This document shows, in pieces, positions 44,479-53,526 of a stretch of 64,000 bases of DNA. The position numbers and the translations under genes are program-made. The DNA is taken from positions 496,001 through 560,000 of the forward strand of contig NZ_CP033068.1 of the NCBI RefSeq assembly GCF_003668995.1, given 5' to 3'. The notes under the pieces were generated by a model. It had not been told where the DNA came from, did no database searches, and was given only the letters and a program-made list of their open reading frames with translations. Source of the stretch: Flavobacterium sp. 140616W15 (GTDB lineage Bacteria > Bacteroidota > Bacteroidia > Flavobacteriales > Flavobacteriaceae). Positions within the stretch are counted from its first letter, which is position 1; each line of letters starts with the position of its first letter.

Positions 44479-46176
44479 TTATGGATTTTGAGTTAAAGTC
44501 CCAGGATAAGCATTTATTTCCGATTGAGGAATATATTGTACTACTCTTAGGCTTGTTGCTGGATAATCTATCATTGGAGAATGAGGTCCAGGATAGTGAC
44601 GAGTCATTGTTTGTCCATTTCTGTACACATCAGAACCACGGTGTGCTTCAAAAGCAAGTTCTAATTGACGCTCTTCATCAATAAGTTGTGCTGCATTTGT
44701 ACTTGTTAATGAAGTGTATCCTCCACCTATGATTGATCTTTCTCTAATTACATTTAAATTAGTAACAGCATTTTGATAATCTCCTTTTTTAGCATAAGCT
44801 TCTGCCATATTCAAATACATTTCGGCTAATCTTGAAATAGTAGGTGAATGCAGGTGAGAGCTGTTATCTTGTAAAGAACATTTTGTAATGTAGTACATTG
44901 GATATACACGATTTAATAACATCATATAATCTTTTTCACCTACATATGTTTTACCTCCATAAACAATTGAATAGCTGTTCTCGGCAGCATTAACCGCTGT
45001 AAGGTTGTAATTTACATCTGCTATAGTAATATAATAGCTACCATTTGGATTCGTTTTAAGCGGTTGTTGAACATAGTTATATCCAGTTTGTACATTATCT
45101 TTATCAAAAGCATCTGTTATAAAGCGGAAAGCGGCTGTTTTATTATTGGAAGCATCCAATGCATATTGAGGATCAATAAAAGCCCATCTTGCATCTTTCT
45201 TTAGACCAGATTTACGTAATAAGTCTAGGTATTTTGCACTTGCATACATTTCTCCCCAACCTTGTCCTTGTATATTAGCATACATACCACCAATACCATT
45301 ATAATGATCATCTCCAGAGTATTCTGAAGCGACACGTTTAACAGCAAAAATAGTTTCAGTTTGCCCGCTTGCATCAGGTGCAAAAGTGTTGTATTTCATA
45401 AAATCGTTTCTACTAAGTAAATTGTAACGACCACTAGAAATTACTTTGTTTGCATATTCAATAGACAAATCAGCATATTGTTGATTTGGTGTTTCATATG
45501 TACCACTCATGTATAAATACACTCTAGAAAGCATTGCTTGTGCCGCTTGTTTAGTAGCATAACTTGCTGTTCTGTTTTCATTCATTAAAGCTTCTCCTTT
45601 TTTAAGGTCACTTATTGCTTGCTCATAAGTTGCTTTTACAGTAGTCCTGTCTGGTAGATTAATGTTGGCTAAATCATCAGGTAATCCATTTACAATTGGC
45701 ACGCCTAAATTAGTTTCTGGTGATTGTGCATAAGGTCTACCGAATGTTTTACCTAAATAGAAATAAAGCATTCCTCTTAAGTAATACGCTTCTCCTAATT
45801 GTTGATCCATTTTAGGGCTTTCGCCTTCAGAAATCATTTTCATAAGGTCACTTGATTGTGAAATAACTTTGTAGCTATTATTCCAAAAAGTGGTTAATCT
45901 ATCATTTATAGGAGTATGTTGATAAGAAATAAAAGGGAAGAATCCATCAGTAGAGGTTCCTCTAATCATGATATTATCTGCAGAATACTCACCAATACGG
46001 TGCATCTGATCCGACCAATTCTTAAGTTGTGCGTAACATCCGTTAAGAAGTACTTCTACAGCAGCTTCTTTATCGTTCATGATTTTATCTTTTGTGTAAG
46101 AGCCATATGGTTCTCGCTCTAACTCACATGAAGATAGAAAACTGAGGGTAATAAATAATATGAATATTTTTTTCAT
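44479..46176 (-). CDS. susD: SusD/RagB-family glycan-binding lipoprotein
   Basis: Surface-exposed outer-membrane lipoprotein of 565 residues (lipobox SFLSSC, Cys17, then ELE) that captures oligosaccharides and passes them to SusC. It shows the SusD layout: EAAVEVLLNGCYAQLKNW near 37, a TPR-like helical core with LGEAYYLRGMLYFYLGKTFGRPYAQ near 126 and SRVYLYMSGTYE, and the C-terminal RD motif DEERQLELAFEAHRGSDVYRNG near 505. It is paired with susC 12 nt upstream. The ligand cannot be told from sequence; the neighbours suggest a galactose/GalNAc glycan. Confidence 0.95.
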   Translation of the reverse strand: MKKIFILFITLSFLSSCELEREPYGSYTKDKIMNDKEAAVEVLLNGCYAQLKNWSDQMHRIGEYSADNIMIRGTSTDGFFPFISYQHTPINDRLTTFWNNSYKVISQSSDLMKMISEGESPKMDQQLGEAYYLRGMLYFYLGKTFGRPYAQSPETNLGVPIVNGLPDDLANINLPDRTTVKATYEQAISDLKKGEALMNENRTASYATKQAAQAMLSRVYLYMSGTYETPNQQYADLSIEYANKVISSGRYNLLSRNDFMKYNTFAPDASGQTETIFAVKRVASEYSGDDHYNGIGGMYANIQGQGWGEMYASAKYLDLLRKSGLKKDARWAFIDPQYALDASNNKTAAFRFITDAFDKDNVQTGYNYVQQPLKTNPNGSYYITIADVNYNLTAVNAAENSYSIVYGGKTYVGEKDYMMLLNRVYPMYYITKCSLQDNSSHLHSPTISRLAEMYLNMAEAYAKKGDYQNAVTNLNVIRERSIIGGGYTSLTSTNAAQLIDEERQLELAFEAHRGSDVYRNGQTMTRHYPGPHSPMIDYPATSLRVVQYIPQSEINAYPGTLTQNP

Positions 46177-46188
46177 GATTTTGAGTTT

Positions 46189-49100
46189 TTAAAGAGTAAG
46201 ATTAAAACCTAATACAAATCGGCGTGATTGAGGATATACAGAAGTTGAAACTCCAGTTATCGATCTTGTACCATTTCTTAGTTCATGTGGCGGTATCTCT
46301 GGATCAACACCTGAGAAATCGGTTAATGTAAACAGGTTTTCACCAGATACAAATATTCTAAGATTTGATATATTCAAGCGCTCAATAGATAGATTATATC
46401 CAAATGATACACTTCTTAATTTCAGGTATGATCCATCTTCTAAGAAACGTGTTGATGCTTTATTAGAGTTGCTTGAATTATTGTAAACAGCTTGTGGATG
46501 AGTAGCAATATCGCCTTTCTTTTCCCAACGGCTCCATCCACTCTGAAGATTCATTTGGTTACGATCTGTATAAGCTCCGTCTGAATCAAACTCGGCACGA
46601 GCATAGTTATAAATTTTACCACCTACAGAGTACGTGAATGTAGCTCCAAAATCAAAGTTTTTATAATTTAAAGTAGTCGAAAAACCTCCAAAATAAGATG
46701 GAGTGTAAGCTCCTGCGGCAATAGGATTTTTTGATGCTTCACCGTAGCTTGACGTTTTAACGCGTTCTCCAGTAGTAGCATCGGTTTTATACCATTCTGG
46801 TTTTCCGTTGTCAGAATTTACGCCTGCCCACTCAGGAAGATACCAAGTATCTACATCCATTCCTGGTTTTAATAATTTAGATGCTGAACCAGAAATGTTC
46901 GTTCCGTCACCAACAATAATTTGTTGTTTTGTTCCGTAAAGGCTTGTTACTTTATTTTTGTTTATTCCAATATTAGCATCTACATTCCATTTCCAATTTT
47001 CATTTTTAATGATATCAACATTTATAGATGCCTCAAAACCTTTATTATTTACAGCACCAACATTTCTCCAAATGCTAGTTACTCCAATTACTCCAGGTAG
47101 TGGTACTTCGTATAATAAACCAGAGGTATCTTTGTCATAATAATCTAATGTTATGTTCACTCTGTTTAAAAAACTTACATCTAAACCAAAGCCTGTCGTA
47201 AAAGTTTTTTCCCAGCTCAAATCAGGGTTTCCTATTTGTGAGATAATAGCACCTGGGTTTTCATTATATCCTGTAGATACAGAGTACAATGGCAAGTGAG
47301 GATATAAGTTTGTTGGTCTATTTCCTACTGAACCATAACTAGCTCTAAGTTTTAAGTTGTTGATGTAATGAGCTTTAAAGAATTTCTCTTTATGAATATT
47401 CCAACCACCACTGATAGAAAAGAAATTTCCATATCTAGCATTTTCTCCAAAATTAGAAGCCCCATCACGACGGATAGAAAATTGTGCCATATACCTATCA
47501 TCATAAGTATAATTGATGTTGGTTAACAAAGATTGTACAGCCCATTCTGATCTTCCACCACGAACTTTTTCAGGAACTGTAGCAGCGTCTGGAACAATGA
47601 ATCCAGGAGGTATTCCAGTTGCAATTCCTTCAGTATTTTTGCCTTTATATTCATTCCATTCGTATCCAGCAACTGCATTTATAGCATGAGCACCAAATGA
47701 TTTGTTGAATTTGAATAATTGATTGCTATATAGTCTATTATTGCTACTAGTTTTGTCAGTAATTCTTCCTTTTACAGATAACCCTTCTGAAGATCTTGGA
47801 TCAGCGTAGGCCATTGAATTAAAGTTTGAAAAAATATAGTTATTTGTAGAAGTAAATGTTAACCAGCTATTCAGTTTAACATCAAAGTCTAGGTTAGTTC
47901 TAACACTATATCTTTCAGATTCGGCATAATTCCATTGTAAATCGTACAAATAGTTAGAACCTGTTGTATTTACCCAAGTTGGGTTAGGTTGATTACCTAC
48001 CAAAGTTCCGTCAGGTAAATATGGACTATCCCAAGGCATATTGCCATACATAGCGCCTACAGAATGCTGTCTGTCTTCAGTTTCAGAGCGAGTAATATTT
48101 GCTTGAGGACGTATAGTAATCCAATCATTTAGTTTATAACTAAATTTAAGAAGTAAGTTGTAACGAGTGTAATCATATCCTTTTACAGCACCAGTTTCGT
48201 CATATACTCCAAGAGATACATAGCTTTTAAACACATCACTACCACCATTAACCGAAAGGTTAAAATCTCTTGCAATACCTGTTTTTGTTGCATTTTTCCA
48301 CCAGTCGTAATTTTTATTTCTTAATTCTGGAGTCCACCACCAAGCATTACTGAATTCTTGTTTGTTTGGAAATGAATCATATAGATCATATAATTCTGAA
48401 CCGTTCATGATGTCAAAATTTCCTGAATTAACAGTTGTAGCAGCAGTCTTAATAGAAGCATTAATGGTTGCTTTACCGCTTTTACCACTTTTTGTAGTAA
48501 CAATAATTACACCGTTTGCTCCCTGAGAACCATATACAGCTGTAGATGCAGCATCTTTAAGAACTGTTAACGTTTCGATATCAGCAGGATTCACATTTCC
48601 TGAACCGCTACCTACAATAACACCATCAACTACCCATAGTGGGTCAGTACTTCCGTTAACTGTAGTTTTTCCACGAATAACTATTTTTCCAACATCACCA
48701 GGTTGTCCGTTACCAGAACTTACATATACCCCAGTTGCTTTACCAGATAGTAAGTTCTCAACAGTTGGAGTAGTAGCGTCAATTAGTTTTTTATTATTAA
48801 TGGTTTGTAAAGCACCAGTAAGACTTTCTTTTTAATTTTGCTGTAACCTACAATAACGACCTCGTCCATTACTTCTCCTGCTTCCTTAAGAGTAACAACA
48901 ATTGGGCCTTTTCCTATTGTTACTTCTTGTTCTTGCATTCCCATATAAGAAATAACCAATACTGTTTGGTTAGCTGCAACCTCAATGGCAAATTCACCAT
49001 TGTAATCTGTTTGTACCCCAATGGTAGTTCCTTTAATTAGGACGTTTACTCCCGGGAGAGGTAGTCCCGAAGCATCAGTAACTTTTCCTTTTACAATTTT

Positions 49101-49268
49101 TTGTACAAGTGCTAAATCAATTGTGTTTGAACTATTTGATTTTGATGGAGCAGCTGTTGAAATTTGAAAAGTCAAAGCGAACAATGAAAGAATTGTTAAT
49201 TTGATTTCCTTCCTAGATGGTCTGTTAAACCATAAGTCTCTAGGCTTTTTTTTAATTAATAATTTCAT
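46189..49268 (-). pseudogene. susC: SusC/RagA TonB-dependent outer-membrane transporter, interrupted by a one-base frameshift
   Basis: Together the two reading frames make a normal SusC of about 1,026 residues. The 5' part (48783-49268) gives the long signal region, the CarboxypepD-reg-like domain (VKGKVTDASGLPLPGVNVLIKG) and the TonB-box region (EVMDEVVIVGYSKIKK). There the frame breaks in a run of five A (49-bp from its stop; plus-strand T 48829-48833). Adding one A restores ESLTGALQTINNKKLIDATTPTVENLLSGKATG and an open plug domain that continues without a stop into the barrel (ends RRFVLGFNLTL at 46189). It is either a sequencing error, a phase-variable switch or a recent mutation. It is led by the susC promoter and operators. 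Confidence 0.9.
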
Positions 49269-49504
49269 ACTCTTAAAAATGTGTTTGGTTAATAATTTGT
49301 TTTGTGTTGTGTTAACTGGTATTCATTTTTATTATAATCGATTTAAGGTATTATCGCCTTAAATGAAAATCGTTATTCTATATACTTCTTGACTATTAAT
49401 TATTTTAGGAAATCATCTTTTCTGAGCTTAAAATCACACACTTTTTCTTATTTATTTAGAGGTTATTTTTTAACATAAATTGTGTTTTATTTTTTAAGAT
49501 ATGA

Positions 49505-49536
49505 CGAAACTATATATTTAATTTTTATTAAACAAG
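49505..49536 (-). promoter_or_regulatory. Promoter of susC operon (-33 CTTG, -7 TAGTTTCG)
   Basis: On the minus strand CTTG (49536-49533) is followed by 20 nt and TAGTTTCG (49512-49505). This fits the Bacteroidota TTTG-N19..21-TAnnTTTG form with one change in the -7 box. The identical TAGTTTCG occurs at two other promoters of this locus. The predicted leader is about 230 nt. Confidence 0.7.
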
Positions 49537-49551
49537 GAAAACAGCAAAAAA

Positions 49552-49588
49552 TGTGCTCGAACACACAATATTTGTGTTCTCGAGCACA
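49552..49588. promoter_or_regulatory. Double operator upstream of the susC promoter
   Basis: Two sites, TGTGCTCGAACACA (49552-49565) and TGTTCTCGAGCACA (49575-49588), have central CG pairs 23 bp apart. The near-palindromes with a central CpG are typical of LacI-family operators. The proximal edge lies 39 bp upstream of the -7 box. Confidence 0.8.
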
Positions 49589-49606
49589 TTTTTTTTATTG
49601 AAAATG

Positions 49607-49644
49607 TTTTTTTAGTAATAAAATTCTAGTTTATTACTAAAAAA
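49607..49644. repeat. 15-bp AT-rich inverted repeat upstream of the susC operators
   Basis: TTTTTTAGTAATAAA (49608-49622) and TTTATTACTAAAAAA (49630-49644) are perfect complements with a 7-nt spacer. There is no T-tail in either direction, so it is not an evident terminator; it may be a further protein-binding site. It starts 20 bp beyond the distal operator. Confidence 0.5.
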
Positions 49645-50034
49645 TAGGCGCCTAGTTATTTGAGTAAAAACAAGAATTTTGCAGATAATTATTATTAGAT
49701 GAGGGAATAAGGAAAAAGATTGCTGAAAAAATTATCAAATTTTTATAAAATGATTTAATTGAATGTCGGATAATTTATAATAGAACTGTTAATAAAATAA
49801 TAATATAGTATCAATATCGATCTTAGGAGCTATATGTTTGAAGTGTTTTTTTCGATTTAATCAATGAATTAAATAAACCTTTAAATACTTGTGTTTATTT
49901 AAAGGTTTTATTACTTGAATCTAGAGAAGTTTTTCTTTCTAATCTCAATTAGAAATGAAAAGAGAAAGGAGAATGTTTTTAATTGAAATAGCCGAATATG
50001 GAAGAAATTATAATGCGTTATTTTGAAAAAAAAA
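49645..50034. other. Gap between the susC control region and the phosphoesterase gene
   Basis: About 390 bp of very AT-rich DNA. Apart from the terminator at 49875-49908 I see no gene, promoter or repeat that I can support. Confidence 0.5.
49875..49908 (-). terminator. Terminator of the metallophosphoesterase gene
   Basis: AAACCTTTAAATA (49875-49887) and TATTTAAAGGTTT (49896-49908) form a 13-bp perfect stem with an 8-nt loop. It lies about 125 nt beyond the stop at 50035 in the direction of transcription. Confidence 0.65.
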
Positions 50035-51258
50035 TTATCTTTTGTTATTAAGTGTAATTGAACCAATTTCTTTACCTGAATCATTTAGCATTTGTAGATT
50101 TAAAACTTCGGGGTTGGCATCAATTCGTATTAGAGTTCTTGTTCCTGTTTCTGGCCCACCACCAATTACAAAATGATAAGAGTGCTCTTTGCTTGGCTCA
50201 AAGATTCCGTATTCATGGGTATGTCCTGCAATAAATAAATCGATTTTGTATTTTTCAAATAAAGTGCCAAACAATCTGCGGCATTCGGTTGTTCCATGTT
50301 CTTCATCAGAGTGATAATGTGGGATATGCATCATTACTACACGGAATGGAGCGTTTTTAAAAGCTTTAGATTTCATTTGTTTCTCTAACCAAATAGCTTG
50401 CTCCTCGCGATAAGAATCGTAATTAACAGTTCCGCCATATACGGGGTGAGAATCTTTTTTATCTTCACCAGTATCTAAAACAATTGTAAAAACAGGTCCC
50501 ATTTTAAAACTATAATATTCTTTCTTATCATAATTGTAATAATAGTCTAATAGATTTCTAGAATATTTGCCTCTAGTTTCGTGGTTTCCTCTTACGAACA
50601 TAAAAGGCTTTTCAGTCGAAAATAAACTACACGGATTGAGTAAGTGGTTGATAATTTGATTTTCATCTGTTTGATAGTCAAACATGTCTCCGTTAAGAAA
50701 AACAAAGTCGTAAGGCTTATTCTGATTAAGTTCTATTAGTTCTTTAAAAGATTCTGGACGATCGTGAATGTCATTTAAAACCAACCAACTGACTTCTTTT
50801 TCTTTAGGGTTGAGGGTTTTAAAAGGATAGGTTTCACTACTTATAGTGTCTCCAAATGTAATTTTATAAGGTCGGAAATCTACAATTTGTTTCGAGAAAA
50901 CTTTGTAGAAATAGTTAGTATTTGGTTTAAGGTTCGTTAATGTTACCGTATTAATTCTAGAATTGGTATTCATCATACCGTGTGTGCATTGTTCGGCTTT
51001 TGTTCCTAGTTTTTCGGTTTCACCATATTCTATCCAATTTAAGCAAAGCTGGTTAGTGAGCCACATTATGGTAATGCCATCATTGGTGGGAGCTTGCAGA
51101 TAAGGTTTTGTTAAAAAATCGTGTTTAGAGTCTGGTACTTCAATATTTGAGGTTGATGCTAAAGCAGATAAAGGTAGGCCTGTTGCTATAACTGATCCTG
51201 AAATACCAGCAATAGTCTTCGTTAAGAAGGAACGACGGGAGTTTTTTTCTTCTTTCAT
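50035..51258 (-). CDS. Tat-exported calcineurin-like metallophosphoesterase
   Basis: A 407-residue exported phosphoesterase. The N-terminus (NSRRSFLTKTIAG) is a twin-arginine signal, so the protein is folded with its metals before export. A purple-acid-phosphatase-like FN3 domain (about 40-145) precedes the calcineurin-like domain with the metal ligands in NDIHDRPE, FLNGDMFD, VRGNHETRG, MMHIPHYH and FIAGHTHEYG. The ATG at 51258 is chosen since it puts the twin arginines near the start. It has the same operator and promoter as susC, so it belongs to the glycan regulon, perhaps removing phosphate from the glycan. Substrate unknown. Confidence 0.9.
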   Translation of the reverse strand: MKEEKNSRRSFLTKTIAGISGSVIATGLPLSALASTSNIEVPDSKHDFLTKPYLQAPTNDGITIMWLTNQLCLNWIEYGETEKLGTKAEQCTHGMMNTNSRINTVTLTNLKPNTNYFYKVFSKQIVDFRPYKITFGDTISSETYPFKTLNPKEKEVSWLVLNDIHDRPESFKELIELNQNKPYDFVFLNGDMFDYQTDENQIINHLLNPCSLFSTEKPFMFVRGNHETRGKYSRNLLDYYYNYDKKEYYSFKMGPVFTIVLDTGEDKKDSHPVYGGTVNYDSYREEQAIWLEKQMKSKAFKNAPFRVVMMHIPHYHSDEEHGTTECRRLFGTLFEKYKIDLFIAGHTHEYGIFEPSKEHSYHFVIGGGPETGTRTLIRIDANPEVLNLQMLNDSGKEIGSITLNNKR

Positions 51259-51318
51259 AAAAGATAAAAATTTGGTTATTTGTAGTTTGTAAATGGTTTT
51301 ATTTGGTGTTAATGGTAA

Positions 51319-51349
51319 CGAAACTATCAATTATATTGTATTAAACAAA
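51319..51349 (-). promoter_or_regulatory. Promoter of the metallophosphoesterase gene (-33 TTTG, -7 TAGTTTCG)
   Basis: On the minus strand TTTG (51349-51346), 19 nt, then TAGTTTCG (51326-51319). The -7 box is identical to those of susC and the kinase operon. The leader is about 55 nt. Confidence 0.75.
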
Positions 51350-51364
51350 GAATATTTTGTAAAA

Positions 51365-51378
51365 TGTGTTCGTGCACA
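51365..51378. promoter_or_regulatory. Single operator upstream of the metallophosphoesterase promoter
   Basis: TGTGTTCGTGCACA is of the same type as the paired sites near 49570 and 53377. Its proximal edge lies 38 bp upstream of the -7 box. No second site is found at the 23-bp spacing. Confidence 0.75.
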
Positions 51379-51431
51379 TTATTTTTTGTATTATTGTAAT
51401 GATTGTGCTAAAACGATAATTTAAGAATGAT

Positions 51432-52082
51432 ATGAACGAGGAAATTAAGAATTATGAGGTAAATTTAATACCCAAAAATCAATTGACTGTATCAGGAAAG
51501 GGCGATTCTGATTTATGGAATAAAGCAATTGTTCTGGATGATTTTTGCTCGCCTTGGGATTCAAAAACAGTTTCCCGAATTGAGTTTAAAGCCTTATGGG
51601 ATGAGGAGCAATTGTTTTTTTGTTTTACTGTATATGATTCCGAAATTCATATAGAAGGGAAAGACGATAGTATTGACAGTATCAATAATTCCGATAGGGT
51701 AGAGTTGTTTTTTAGAGCAGACCGTTCACTTAATCCGTATTATTGTATGGAAATAGATGCTAAAGCTAGGGTAATGGATTTTATAGCCTATCCTGATAAG
51801 AATTTTAATTTTGATTGGTCCTGGCCAAAAGATGATTTAGTAGTTAAATCATCTGTAGATAAAGATTGTTTTGTGGTAGAAGGTGCAATACGTATTGCAT
51901 CCTTAAAGAAGTTTGATTTAATAAAGAATAACCAAATCGAGACGGGTATTTTTAGAGCCAAGTATTCTAAAACAGATGGACATGATTATGAACCAACTTG
52001 GATAACTTGGGTGAATCCTGTTACTGAAACACCTAATTTTCATATTTCATCTTCGTTTGGAATCTTAATCTTGAAGGAATAA
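51432..52082 (+). CDS. Carbohydrate-binding family 9-like protein
   Basis: A 216-residue protein without a signal peptide that matches the CBM9-like/DOMON-type sandwich fold: LWNKAIVLDDFCSPWDSK, EFKALWDEEQLFFCFTVYDSEI near 53, NSDRVELFFRADRSLNPYYCMEIDAKARVMDF near 86 and a terminal WVNPVTETPNFHISSSFGIL. Such proteins bind sugars or form lectin-like parts of bigger enzymes. It is divergent from the phosphoesterase; the operator at 51365 lies 54 bp before its start, so it may share control. It converges with the LacI-type regulator, 1 bp apart. Absence of an export signal is odd for a glycan-binding protein. Confidence 0.8.
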   Translation: MNEEIKNYEVNLIPKNQLTVSGKGDSDLWNKAIVLDDFCSPWDSKTVSRIEFKALWDEEQLFFCFTVYDSEIHIEGKDDSIDSINNSDRVELFFRADRSLNPYYCMEIDAKARVMDFIAYPDKNFNFDWSWPKDDLVVKSSVDKDCFVVEGAIRIASLKKFDLIKNNQIETGIFRAKYSKTDGHDYEPTWITWVNPVTETPNFHISSSFGILILKE

Positions 52083-52083
52083 A

Positions 52084-53124
52084 TTATTCCAGATAAAAGT
52101 CAGCATTTTCAGAGTTGATGATGTCGATTGGTAAAAGTGTAACTGCTGGTGTTTCTTTGTGGAAAAGAAAGTGTTCTATGAGGTAAGTTATACCAAGGTA
52201 AGCTTGTCTTTTCTGATTTTGATGAATCAAAAAATCAATTACACCCAAGTTTAGATTATTCACATTTTCATCGATTAAATCGTAACCAATTATTCTGATT
52301 TTTTTATCCTTAATTTCGCTAATTGGTTTTGCTATTTGATAGGCTTTAGATGTAGTAATGAAAACACCAGATAAGTCGGGGTTTTCAATAATAAAGTTTT
52401 TTAGGCCTAACTCGACATTTGGGCTTTTTAATTTTAGTGTCGTAATCTTGTAGCCTGGAGTTTCTTTCTCGCTAAAGTAATTTTTGAAACCTCTTTCTTT
52501 TTCCTGCATGTGAATTGCATTCTTATACGTTTCGTCAATATGTATAATTGCAATATGGCCTTTGTCTAGTATGGTATTTAATAATTTAGCAGCTACGCGG
52601 CCACTTCTAAATAAATCTTGTCCGACAAAATTCTTAATTAATGTAGATTCTACTTGATTATTGAATGTGTTAACTACAATGTTTAAAGAATCGTATTTTT
52701 TTATAGCTTCTAATGTTTCTTTATGGAATAATGGAGCTAGCAAAACTGCGTCTGGTGCTTTTTCTATAATGACCTCAGTGATACTTGTGAATGATTTTGT
52801 CTTTTCTGGATTAAAATAAAACGTTTCTACAAGTATATTATATGCTTTAAACTCTTGTATTGCATCATTTATTCCTTTAATGCAAGGAGACCAATACGGG
52901 TCGATTTCAGGATCGGGTAAAGCTATGCAAATGCGATAGATCTTATTATTCTTGAGATTTCGGGCAATAAGATTAGGCTCGTAATTAATTACATTTAAAA
53001 CTTCATTTACTTTTTCTAGCGCCAAAGGGGAAACTTTTCCTCTTTTGTGCAAAACTCTATCTACAGTACCTTTTGAAACTCCTGCTAATTTAGCAATATC
53101 TTTAATTGTATACTTTTTATCCAT
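52084..53124 (-). CDS. LacI-family transcriptional regulator
   Basis: A 346-residue DNA-binding regulator. The N-terminal helix-turn-helix reads YTIKDIAKLAGVSKGTVDRVLHKRGKVSPLALEKV (5-39), then the hinge helix NYEPNLIARNLKNNK (47-61) carries the Leu expected to wedge into a central CpG. The rest (62-345) is a periplasmic-binding-like sugar-sensing domain, with ICIALPDPEIDPYW, GVFITTSKAYQIAK and IRIIGYDLIDENV. Its location in the glycan locus makes it the prime candidate to bind the TGTGCTCGAACACA-type sites. Its own promoter has an ordinary TATATTTG box close to the ATG and no nearby operator on that side. The effector is unknown; a kinase-pathway sugar is likely. Confidence 0.92.
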   Translation of the reverse strand: MDKKYTIKDIAKLAGVSKGTVDRVLHKRGKVSPLALEKVNEVLNVINYEPNLIARNLKNNKIYRICIALPDPEIDPYWSPCIKGINDAIQEFKAYNILVETFYFNPEKTKSFTSITEVIIEKAPDAVLLAPLFHKETLEAIKKYDSLNIVVNTFNNQVESTLIKNFVGQDLFRSGRVAAKLLNTILDKGHIAIIHIDETYKNAIHMQEKERGFKNYFSEKETPGYKITTLKLKSPNVELGLKNFIIENPDLSGVFITTSKAYQIAKPISEIKDKKIRIIGYDLIDENVNNLNLGVIDFLIHQNQKRQAYLGITYLIEHFLFHKETPAVTLLPIDIINSENADFYLE

Positions 53125-53131
53125 AAGAAGG

Positions 53132-53139
53132 CAAATATA
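53132..53139 (-). promoter_or_regulatory. -7 promoter box of the lacI-type gene
   Basis: The minus strand reads TATATTTG, followed by only 7 nt before the ATG at 53124. Transcription at the usual distance gives a leader of just a few bases. Confidence 0.45.
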
Positions 53140-53358
53140 TAAAAACTTTGTGTTTGTTTTTTTCTGATTTATTTACAAAAAGAAAAGGTTTTTGTATTCG
53201 TAATGAAGTTTTTGAATTAACGACATAAGAAGTTAATGTATGAAATTAGTTCAATATAAAACAAAAATATAAAATTAGATATTCTTATTTTAAATATCGT
53301 AAATATCTTAATAATTTCCAGGAACAAGTTAAGCAATTTTTATCTGTATATAAATACG

Positions 53359-53395
53359 TGTGCTCGATAACATAATTTAAGTGTGTTCGAGCACA
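53359..53395. promoter_or_regulatory. Double operator upstream of the kinase operon
   Basis: TGTGCTCGATAACA (53359-53372) and TGTGTTCGAGCACA (53382-53395) have CG centres 23 bp apart, the same spacing as at susC. The second is the exact complement of the first susC site. The proximal edge is 38 bp upstream of the -7 box. Confidence 0.85.
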
Positions 53396-53409
53396 TTTTT
53401 TATTTTTTC

Positions 53410-53441
53410 TTAGGTTAATTAAAATTTAATATCTAGTTTCG
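53410..53441 (+). promoter_or_regulatory. Promoter of the kinase operon (-33 TTAG, -7 TAGTTTCG)
   Basis: TTAG at 53410-53413, 20 nt, then TAGTTTCG at 53434-53441, nearly the same as the susC promoter over the whole spacer. The leader is about 80 nt to the GTG at 53527. Confidence 0.7.
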
Positions 53442-53526
53442 TAAAGTTAAAAATAAAATAAAAGCCTGTTTCGTAAACTAATTACAGTGTAATTAAAGAA
53501 TTACATTGTCTTAATATATTTTAAAA

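Noticed and set aside
49607..49644. Intrinsic terminator reading of the AT-rich inverted repeat
   Set aside because: The T-run precedes the stem on either strand rather than following it, so it lacks a terminator tail.
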